This document shows, one piece after another, positions 26,501 through 38,400 of a stretch of 64,000 nt of DNA. How positions within the stretch are numbered: position 1 is the stretch's first letter; each line of letters starts with the position of its first letter. Location of the stretch: positions 83,732,056-83,796,055 of the forward strand of contig CM055899.1 in assembly GCA_029582155.1 (NCBI GenBank), in the 5' to 3' direction. Origin of the DNA: Panopea generosa. Its lineage: Eukaryota > Mollusca > Bivalvia > Adapedonta > Hiatellidae. The position numbers and the translations under genes are program-made. A model generated the notes under the pieces. The model was not told the DNA's origin and did not search any database. It saw only the letters and a list, made by a program, of their open reading frames with translations.

Positions 26501-29419
26501 GCAGACTTTCTAAACTATTTCACTATTATCCGAAGCATACCAAAAAAATGGAAACAGATTATTAAAACAGAGAATATACCAGAAATTGAAAAAACACCTT
26601 TATTACATCAAGTGAGAAAATGCAACTCTCCAACTAAAATGTTATATAACATGCAAATTAAATTAATTAATATTGATAATGAAATAAAACCTCATCTTCA
26701 ATGGGAAGAAATATTCAACAACCTCAACTGGAAAACTATTCATTGTTTACCTTTCAAAATTACAATAGACACAAAACTAAGATCATTTCAATACAAATAC
26801 ATTATGAGAATTTTACCTACTAACCAGTTTTTATCTAAATGTAAATTAGTTAATTCAAGTCTATGTGATTTTTGTGATAGACATCCTGAAACTATGAAAC
26901 ATTTGTTTTGGGAGTGTCATTTTGTAAGAATTTTTTGGACAGAAGTCCATAATTTTTGTATTGCAAACAATCAATCTTTTAACATCTGTTATCAAAACAT
27001 ATCGTTTGGGTTATATAACTCATCAAAACTTAACTTACTAAACTGTATAATTTTACTTGCTAAATATTTTATTTTTAAAAATAAATACACGAAAACAATT
27101 CCCAGTATTGCAGCATTCAAACATTACTTACAAAAAACAAAGCAAATAGAAAGACTTATTGCAATAAACAAAAACAAACTCGGGTCACATGAAATTAAAT
27201 GGGGAAATATGTAAGTGAAAATACGAAAAATATAATGCATACAGTTTCTCATAAATTCTATTTCTTATCTTTTTCTCCACTCTTGATACTTTTTCTAAAC
27301 CTTCTTTGCCGCTATAACTCTTTACACTTATACATAAAAATGTTACTTGTAAGACATTGTATTAATGTTCTCTTATATACAATGACCATGTAATATGTTA
27401 GTTTCAAAATTATAGTGTTTGTATTGATACCTGAATATTTTTGTATAACATTGTATTATGTCTTACATGGAATAAAATATATTTATCACAAAAAAAAAAA
27501 AATCTTTATTTATAGATAAAATTCGTTAAAATGTGGGTTATTGTGTGTCAATGAATTGTTTTTTTATTTTTTTATTTCACAACAGGCAATATATTTTCTT
27601 TTCTCTTGTCGCTTTCATTTTTGTATACCGTGCACTACTTTTGGCCTTAAGTACATTTTTATTCTATCTTAATATATGAAAGTTTTGAGGTAAAATAAAA
27701 CTATAGAAGAGGAATAAACACAGACATGATAAGTGTTAACAGACATATGTTTATACTTGAATGTTTAAGTTATTTTTGAGTCAGTTACCAAGGATGAAAA
27801 GTCTTCATTTTTTTTGTAAAATAATCAAATTGATAGTTTTTCAAAGCTATTACTTTTTCAATTCCAATTTGATATTTAACGTAGACTTGAAAATTGCCAA
27901 TTACAATGTTAAATATTTCAAATATCGTTTGAATAGATACACATGGCACATTAAAAATCATTTAGGTTAGGTATCAAGTGATGTATTTTAAAATCACCGG
28001 AAATTACGAAAAATAAAACTGTTAGTTAATTTATTCATTTTCAGGCGAAGAAGTCGATGACGATAGTAGTAATGTTGGGAAGACTGATACACCGGCTTCA
28101 ACGAGAACGTGACATGAGCGTTTTGTACCTCAGTGACCTCGGGCCAGGTACCAAGACGTTCTTACTGGCCGAATATACTGCCACCGATGATGCCCTGCAG
28201 AGATTGTCAGTGTGGCCGGGTATGTAAAATAACATCTTGTTTTGTAATATACAACGTAAAGGGAGATAACTGTTACGTTTATTATGTTTCACGTCTTCCA
28301 GAATAGTGTGTCACGTTACTGTATGTTATACGAATTTGTAGATACGTGGTTTGAAGGCCGTTTGTTAAACATAGCAGTTGAATCAGTGCTATGTCCTTCT
28401 ATGACAATTATATTAAGTTCAAACTACTCAGCCAACGGATATTAATAATAAATTGATTTAACTGGTTTGTTTCAATAATTAATTCTAGCGTAAAGTAAAA
28501 GAGAAATGATTGTTAGTCTCTATTTTTTTGATGATTTATAGGGATATCTCAGTGAAATAAAAAAGATATTTGTGTATATAAACATGCACAGAACACAATC
28601 ATATAACGCAGTTAAAATGTGTTAACAATTTTAATTGTGTATCAAACAGACTTCGAAAGGCCTTGTAGAAATGTTTTGTCTGAAATATTTTTTCTTATAA
28701 AATTAAAAGATTCACTAAACATTAGAAAGATAAATGCTTTATTAAATGATGAAATAAGACTTAGTGTAAGAAAAAAAATATGCCTATAATAACATATACT
28801 AAATAAATCATTTAAGTTTTTAAACTTATTTACAATGGAGTCGTTACTAATGTATATGCATGCTGCGATGTACCAAGACAATAAAAACAAAACAAAATAC
28901 AAAGTATCTTATCACAACTGAAGTCATAACAATTATTCACATCATCAAGCTATCACACTATATATTCTCCCAAACGTGACTGAGCTCAATTGTGCTCCAC
29001 CATAATAGGATCAGCTTCACAAACACAACACTATACGGTGTTTATACTTGTAAGCATATCAACAACTGAAGGTATTCAAGTCAGTAATACCAATATAGTA
29101 AAACACAACACTATACGGTGTTTATAGTTGTTAGCATATCTACAGTTGAAGGTATTCAAGTCAGTAATATCAATATAGTAAAACACAACACTATACGGTG
29201 TTTATACTTGTAAGCATATCGACAGTTGAAGTTCTTCAAGTTATCTTACCGTTCAAAACTATTGATAAAGTTTAATGTTTTGAATACGAAAATTGTATTT
29301 AAGTTTAGTAAAATATATCAATATCTATATTAAATTCTTTTTCTAACTTTTGGCTGATGCTTTTATCAAGAAAAAAGCAACAATTATTTAAATCAATTTT
29401 GTAAAGTCCTTACAAAATT

Positions 29420-29466
<47 letters not shown>

Positions 29467-32400
29467 TTTTATGAATAAAAGGACTTTCCAAAATGGATGT
29501 GATTTAGTTTAAATAATTGTTGCGGTTTCGTGATAAGCCAAAATACATATATAATATATAGTTTTAGTATTGTACTATTGCGTGTTATATTGAAATATAC
29601 ACTTATACATTGAGCTTCATATTTGGTAAATAAAATTTCTTAATAACATAATAGATAAAGCCTTAAACTAGTGGATCAAATTGTTAAGTTTATGCTTTCC
29701 CACTCACTTGCTACAAACATAAATACTTACACTTTGCTTAATGGCCACCATCACCAATTAACCCGTGTGCTTCCGGCTAAGAATAGAATCACTGTCAATC
29801 TCTGCAGAGCGGTAGGAATCCTCTAAATATGTGTCATGTGAATTTTATCATATTGTGTCATGTTCAATTTTGTGCTTAAATTATCAACCCCTGTGTGGTT
29901 CCAGGGAGCCATATGAGTGATGGCAAGAATAGGATCACTGTGACTCATGCATGCCGTAGGAAGCGACAATTTAAGTAATACAATAGAATACGCTGAAACT
30001 CTACAGTTCTGCAGATACAAAGGTTTTAGGTTTATTCTGATTATTCATTTGTTGATTTAACTTTAATCTGTATGTTAATTTGTTGTTTTTGTACATGTAG
30101 GGTAAACCTTGAATCTTCCTTCCTGTTGGCGTCGAATAATCTATAATGTGATGGTACGCTGTAAAACCCCATTCATTTATGCCTATCATCATTATTATTA
30201 CATGGCATGATAAAGGGGAGGTCGAATGAATATAAGTTTATTTGTAAGATAGCAAATTTGAAACTTTGAAACCTATAAAATATTAATTTTGGTTAAATAA
30301 AATCTTAGTGGCTTTCCTTAGATAGGCACGAAGACGCAAGGCGCAAGGTAGAACCTCTCTTTATTACGTTTACAAGTTGAAATATGATGTATTGCTTCTT
30401 TTTTACATGGAACAGTAAAAATATTGAGACACAAGTTATGACCCTGTCTAACAAAATTAAAATTACATATTATTCATCTGTCTTCCTAATTTAGAATTCC
30501 TGTTATACTAAGTGTGTATTTATGTTAACTGCTTGACTTGATTTCATTGAATGCTATATAGGTGAGCTGACAAACAACCCGCGGGAAGAATTCCGCAGTA
30601 AGGCAAATCTAATGACATATATTTCACAGCATCGAAATTCGCTCAATCCAGCAACGGTAGATTTGTACGTGGAAATCAACTTTTACAGCTCGATCACAAG
30701 GTATGATTTTATACCTACTTTGGAAATATTAAAATTTCAATGTATCTGTAATTATAGAATATGAATAAAATGGAAAAACACAAGTTTATTTTGAAAAGTT
30801 TATTGCGACGCGTTTATTATTTCCAGAAAGTCTGAAGCACAAGAGTGATAATCACATGTATATAACTACAAATACGGCGCCACATTTGTAGCTAACTTCA
30901 TAATATAAAATTATATACGATATCATCAATCACTTATTTTTTTTGATATTATGAGCAAATGTGCAGATTGCATTTTCAGGTTTTGTTTGACTATAGATAT
31001 CTATTTATTTATAAACATAATAAAACTATCGCCATATTCATATTACAGGAGGTGCAATGTAAATTTGTTAATAAACATTACATCGATTTGATATTGTCTG
31101 ATATCGAAGCGTTTAAAATGAAATAAAAAATCCATTAGAAATTTTGTTAATATAATGTGTTACGCATGTTTTAATCTTTTTAAATAATACTTGCTGGGAA
31201 AGAGTATACCATGCACTGAGTATTAGCCGTAACAAGATACAAATGAATATTTTAGCGAGTTTTTGGAATGGTTGGTAGAGAGCATTAAAGGGTCAGGTTT
31301 CGGCTCCACATGGAAGATCTTAGTCTCGTACCAGAAGATCACACGATGTAAAGAGGACATTGGGGTAGAGCGAGCTTACGGCGCTATGTTTTACGCATAC
31401 GGAGGTATATTAACATTGCTTATTATTTTATTTTTGTAATTACCATTGTTCTTAAATAGCTTTAATTCACTATGAGTTTTCACTATATTTTCTAATTTCA
31501 AACATTAATAAAATCAAATTTCGAACATTGATGAGTAGAGATCATTTTTTTTCCATCAAGATCACAGTTTAATTAAGCTTTCATTTCCTTCAAATTAATT
31601 TACAAGTATATTTAATGGTTAGGAAATGGATTTCAAGGACCAAATTTCCAACGGACAATTTAGCACTGTTAAACTATCTGGAGTTGATATACTAGTAATA
31701 CAACTGGGTTCCATGGAAAATGTCACAAACTTTGGGGCAACAGATGGAAAATTTTAAGAACGTGCGGGCGCATACCAGGTCTCTCGGTACACAGGGGGTG
31801 GTTTATTTCGCAGGGTCCCTCGAAATACAGGGGACGAGTTATTTGGCAGGTTCCTTTAGGAAAAAGGGGGTAGTTTATTTGACAGGGTATCTCAGAACAC
31901 GTGGGATGGTTTATATGACAGGCTCTTATGACATTGACACAAGGGATGGTGTATTTAGTTAAATATCACAGGACGCATTGGGTGTGTTATTTTACAGAAA
32001 CGCTCAGATCACAGGGGATAGTGTATCTGGTTAAACTGTTTGACAATACACCCATTAGTGAGTTCAAATACTTTATTAAGTCTGCATATAAGTACTCGTT
32101 CTATCATGATAATAATGATGTGAGAATCCGAGAGTATCAGAAAAGTAAGAAATATTGGGTGACGATGTAAACATAATGTTAGATGGTACAAAAATTGACT
32201 GGGGACCAATAAAGCGGAGAAATCAAATACCTAGAATGTTAAAAATGGAAAAAACTAGCAACCTCGAGTCATTCAGAGGCCCGATGGCTGTAGAAGGAGA
32301 GATAATGATGAATTGATAACTAAAATGTATTTGGCGAAGAAATCAGGTTCGCGTATAATTAATGTAGTGATAATCAATTGTAAGACTAATTAATTCAGGG

Positions 32401-35400
32401 ATAATTAACTAGGGATAATTAATTTAAGGAAACTAGAATAAAGGTGCCTCTTATATTTCGGATCCATTCATTGTTCACTGCATAATATTATTCACAAAAT
32501 AAGCAAGTTTATTACGTTGACAGTATAAAAATGGGAATTTATTTAATATTTTGGGAGAATCAACATAAAAACGGTGCATATATTGCTGATAAGTATTGAC
32601 AATAAGTATTTTAATTAAGATAAGAAAAGAAATTAATAAAATAATTGATTTAAAGCAAGAGGCGTGGTGTTAGAAAATATTTGATAAAAGTAAGGCATGC
32701 GGTGTACAAAATATTTGATTTAAAGTAAGACGTGCGGTGTAAGAAAGTATTTGATTTAAAGTAAGACGCGCGGTGTAAGAAAATATTTTATTTAAATTAG
32801 AAACGCGGTGTATGAAAATATTTGATTTTAAGTAAGAGACGCGGTGTATAAAAATATTTGGTTTAAAAAAAGAGAGATGATGTTATAAATATATTTGTTT
32901 TAAAGTAACAGAAATGATAAAAACTTTTGGTTACTGTAGAAGACGCGGTGTAAAAAACAAAATAAAATATGTAACAAGAAACAAGTTATTTTTACATTGG
33001 TTATCTTTTTGCGAGTAACGAAAAATAGATTGTCATTGACATGTGTCATAAAGGGTCAGCTGGAAAGTTAGACTAGGTCATTGCGCCAAATGGAATTACC
33101 GTGGTGCATATACATCAGTGAGGAGATGTGTACATTTGATAAAGCATTGTGTACAGCTTATATGAATGTAGTGACACGAACGGAATTTTTTAAGATATTT
33201 CGAGGTTTATGAAAGGAAAAAAAAAGAAATAAAAACAGAACTGGGCACTTACACGCAGTCAGTTAGATTAGGTCACAGATACTGGGTGTATCAGGCGGTG
33301 TATGTCAATTATGTAATAATAATAGCGGTACCGCAGGTGACGTTGGAACAATGGTGGGAAATAGAAAAAAACAATAGTACCACTGTGCCACTCCATTGTC
33401 AAATACCTGCTGGTGGCTATTAAAGCCGTGACACTAGGAGTAATAAATTTACCATATGTATTTAGTGTCGTGTGAGCACAGGGACGAACACATACTCATG
33501 TAGTAAATGTGTCAGGTTTTGTAACTAAGCGTATAGGACAGACAATTAGCAAGGTCATTCAATAATTGTCTATAGAGAGGTAATGTTTAGGTTGACGGGG
33601 TTATAAAATAATTCATTATGGAGAGGTACTGTTTATAGTGTGATTATATGGAAAACTTGTTTAGGAAATAAATGGGGTTGACTGGATAATGACTAGAATA
33701 GGTCGAGCTAAGTAATTTATAGAAAATTGTGTTTAAGTTATCGAATGAGATATTAGAATTGTGGGGAAACCAAAGATGCAAATGTAACTTTTTATTATCA
33801 TATACTTTTTTGTTATATGACTCTTTACTTGGGGATTGACAAGAAATCATTGTAATCCAAAGGTGTGGTTGCCAGATGATAGTAAATTTTTAAATCGGGG
33901 TATTGTTTTGATAATATTGGCTTTAAATTGTAATTTTGATAAAGTATTGTTCAGTAAAACCTCTTTAAGTATTCTAAGTAAGCATTGCCATATGAATTTG
34001 AATACGAGTGGGCATGTGGCTATTACACCGAAGGCAAACACAACTCGACTATTGGAGCAAGGAGCGCGCCAGTTAGAAGGCAAGGATCATGTTGGATCTA
34101 CAGGCATCGAGAAGATGTTGACTCTCCAGATGAAACCGACGCGATTAATGGACCGACGTATCGACGCGATGAATGGATTGACGTATCTACGCTCGGGGTT
34201 GGAAATTATGCTTATGAAGTGAGCATATAAGTATGTACTGTACTAGTGTAAATAGAAGTTGCGAGAAACAGCGAGTACAGAACTGCGCATGATTAAATTG
34301 TCAGTAAAAGGCAATATGCAAACTGTAAATATATCTACAATGTACAAAATGGAGGTTATATTATTATATACTGTAAATATGGTTGTAAACACAGAAATGT
34401 GTTTAAACAGAGTGTCACAGGTGTGACATGTGCGAACTGTAAAATATGATATAATGTATCATGGTGATTGGAATGAATACTACCATGAACTGGTTAATTA
34501 AAAAGTTGACAGACGGGATAATTTTACACACCAACTTACCTGACGTGTGTAATAAATTCGTAGAGACGGTGCGCATACGAAGATATACATGTGACACATA
34601 ACGATAACATGTGTCACACGATCATAACGAGGTGAAATGGCAGCTTGACAATAGAAGGCGATTCAATACAAAGTTTACCTAGAAACGGCGGGAAATACCA
34701 GACGTACATACCAGAGAAGGCATTCAATAGATCGTAACCAACGGTGGATAAACACTTAACCAGAGACACTTATTTTGAAACATTGTGTGAATACTGATCA
34801 TGTGTGGACTTATATTACTTCAACAAAACCGAACTTATAATAAATACTTATAGTGAAATATATATTATAACTTATATTGTTTCAACAAAATTGAAATATA
34901 ATGTTTCAGTAATTTGAATTTATAGCTTCTAGGTAAATTGAATTTATTATGCTTTAACAATTTAAATTTGTGATGTTTCAATAATTCTGATTTAGTGATT
35001 CAAGAACTTAAACTGAAGGTGACTTGGTAACTTGGACATAAAGTGTTTTAAAGACTTTATATGAACTTGCCACAACAAGAACATTACTCCATAGCTGATT
35101 ATACTGATTGACTTTAACTTAAATAATTATGATTCTAACTTAACCAATCATAAATTCAACTTAGCCAATTACGAATTTAACTTGATCATTTATGATTCTT
35201 AGCCAATTATTACATGAATCGAAATGCTTTGTTAGACAAAAAAAATGTAATGGTACACTTTTTGTCTTCTGCTGAGGAGGTATGTGATAATATCGGTCAT
35301 CATGTTACTAATGTATTGACTTTGGTCCATGTCAAACTGTTCCATGTGGGTCAGGCTGCACTTCATCACTTTAGCCATGACCCCAATCTGAAAGCTTGGT

Positions 35401-38400
35401 TGATTTGTTTACAAGTTAGCAGCTCCATTAAAGTCACGATGATATGATTGTTCATTATTGTTCCTGATGTGGGTACTTCATAAACTATGCACTTTAGCCA
35501 GACTGGGCAGATTCGGACAGAGACTCGGAGTTGGAGTCTCTTACGGAGTGGGCACTCTGGTCTGTCGCTTGGCACCTTGATATTTGTTGCTAAGACTTAA
35601 AAGTTCTAAAACGACGTGCTTGTTCTAAGTATTGCCATAGTAGTACATTAACTTTGTGATTCTATTAACACCTACATTTAAGTATGTAGACGTATGTCAC
35701 AAATTCAAGCTTAGCTAGGTAAACCTGCGTTAAAGTATGTTGACGTATGTTGCCGAAACAAGCTTAGTTAGGAAAACCAAACCTTCGTTGTAGTATGAAG
35801 ACGAATGTCGCCAGTTCAAATTTAGCTAGGTTAACATACGTTTAAGTATGTATACGTACGTCACCAGTTTAAGTTTAGCTAAGTAAACCTACTTTTTAGT
35901 ATGTAGACGTACGTCGCCAGCTCAATTTTAGCTAGGTTAACCTACGTTTGAGTGCGTAGACGTACGACGCCAGTTCAAACTTAGTTATGTTAACCTACGT
36001 TTAAATATGTAGAAGTATGTCGCCGAAACAAGCTTAGCTAGGTAAACCTACGTCGAAGTATGTATATGTATGTCGCCAGTTCAAGTTTAGTTAGGTTAAA
36101 CCTACATTAAAGTATGTAGACATACGTCACCAGTTCAAGTTTAGCTATGTTAACCTACGTTTAAGTATGTAGACGTATATCGGCATTTCAAGATTAGCTA
36201 GACAAACCTAACTTTATAAGTATGTAGACGTACGTCGCCAGTTTTAGCTTAGCTAGGCAAACCTACGTTTAAAGATGCAGACGTACCTCGCCAGTTCATG
36301 ATTAGCTAGGCAAAAATTCGTTTAAGTATGTAATCGTACGTCGCCAGTTCATTGTTAGCTAGACAAACCTACGTTCAAAGTCTATAGACGTATGTCGCAA
36401 GTTCAAGCTTAGCTATGTAAACCTACGCTTCAGTATGTAGACGTACGTCGCCGAAACAAGCTACGATAGGTAAACCTACGTTTAAGTATATAGATGAACG
36501 TCGCCAGTTCAAGCTAAGCTAGGTAAACCTACGTTTAAGTATGTAGACGTACGTAACCAATTAATGGTTAGCTAGATAAACCTACGTTTAAGTATGTAGA
36601 CGTATGTCACCAGCTCAAATTTAGTTAGGTAAACCTACGTTTAAGTATGTAGACGTACGTATACGACAACAGCACAAGTCTAACTATTCGGAGGCATTTC
36701 ACCATTCGTCAATTACCTATGAGTGTCACCTTCTCATAATTAAATAGGCAAAATGGCATAAACTTAATTTTATATAATATCACAATTAACTATGTAGAAC
36801 TATGTCGACATCTCACGTTTAATTATGTGGAAATATATCAACATATCATGTTTGACTATGCAGAAATATGTCAACATCTCATGTTTGACTATGCTGAAAT
36901 ATGTCAACATCTCATGTTTAATTCTGTAGATATATGTCAACATCCAACGTTTGACTATGTCGAAATATGTAAATATATCACGTTTAATATGTGTTTAATT
37001 GAAACTCTTTGCTAGGCTTCCCAACGTGGAGTGATTTCGAGTTTTACAATGAAAAGATACAGGACTTCAGATATAACTATAAAACTGCCGTGTTCTATAC
37101 TGATATCGTGGTTCCGCTGCATGAGGAAGAAGTCAAAGAAATCAAATCATCTGGGTTAAATATCACAGCAATCATCAATACATACAGGTAACTGATAGCA
37201 TATCGTTTGTGTTGTATATCACAGCAATCATCAATACATACAGGTAACTGATAGCATATCGTCTGTGTTGTATATCACAGCAATCATCAATACATACAGT
37301 TAACTGATAGCATATCGTCTGTGTTGTATATCACAGCAATAATCAATACATACAGGTAATTGATAGCATATCGTCTGTGTTGTATATCACAGCTATCATC
37401 AACACATATAGGTAATTGATAGCATATCGTCTGTGTTGTATATTACAGCTATCAGCAATACATACAGGTAATTGATAGCATATCGTCTGTGTTGTATATC
37501 ACAGCTATCATCAATACATACAGGTCATTGATAGCATCTCGTCTGTGTTGTATATTACATCTATCATCAATACATACAGGTCATTGATAGCATATCGTCT
37601 GTGTTGTATATTACAGCTATCATCAATACATACAGGTCATTGATAGCATATCGTCTGTGTTGTATATCACAACTATCATCAATACATACAGGTAACTGAT
37701 AGCATCTCGTCTGTGTTGTATATCACAGCAATCATCAATACATACAGGTCATTGATAGCATATCGTCTGTGTTGTATATCACAGCAATCATCAATACATA
37801 CAGGTAACTGATAGCATATCGTCTGTGTTGTATATCACAGCAATCATCAATACATACAGGTAATTGATAGCATATCGTCTGTGTTGTATATCACAGCAAT
37901 CATCAATACATACAGGTAACTGATAGCATATATTCTGTGTTGTATTTCACAGCAATCATCAATACATACAGGTAACTGATAGCATATCGTCTGTGTTGTA
38001 TATCACAGCTATCATCAAAACATACAGGTAATTGATAGCATATCGTCTGTGTTGTATATTACAGCTATCATCAATACATACAGGTAATTGATAGCATATC
38101 GTCTGTGTTGTATATTACAGCTATCATCAATACATACAGGTCATTGATAGCATATCGTCTGTGTTGTATATTACAGCTATCATCAATACATACAGGTCAT
38201 TGATAGCATATCGTCTGTGTTGTATATCACAGCTATCATCAATACATACAGGTAATTGATAGCATATCGTCTATGTTGTATATCACAGCTATCATCAATA
38301 CATACAGGTAATTGATAGTATATCGTCTGTGTTGTATATCACAACTATCATCAATACATACAGGTAATTGAAAGCATATCGTCTGTGTTGTATATCACAA

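Larger units (their letters stand above)
23284..27500 (+). mobile_element. L1/Tx1-like non-LTR retrotransposon, near full length but inactivated
   Basis: Flanked by a 13-bp target-site duplication AATCTTTATTTAT (23271-23283 and 27501-27513), with an A-run at the 3' end (27490-27500). A roughly 200-bp leader contains a (TTC)n tract. The coding part runs from an AP endonuclease (23494) through reverse transcriptase to a C-terminal zinc knuckle (stop near 27214), then a 3' UTR. It sits inside a Tc1-like element and in the first known intron of the cyclase gene, same strand. No ORF1 is visible. The A-rich plus strand and the RT motif order fit the L1/Tx1 group; the exact clade needs a tree. Confidence 0.92.
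22003..27656 (+). mobile_element. Tc1/mariner-like DNA transposon, split by the LINE
   Basis: A 17-bp terminal inverted match AAATGTACTTAAGGCCA lies at 21998-22014, with its complement at 27642-27658; the TA within each copy is the likely target dinucleotide. Taking out the LINE and one copy of its duplication leaves about 1.4 kb, the normal size for a Tc1-like element, with a transposase relic centrally placed. The inverted ends were matched by eye; the exact element ends are inferred from the TA rule. Confidence 0.75.

Noticed and set aside
36827-37015. Open frame of [11 protein letters not shown] repeats joined to the exon at 37016
   Set aside because: It is the 33-bp minisatellite; a TAG and a proper acceptor separate it from the exon, and the frame differs.
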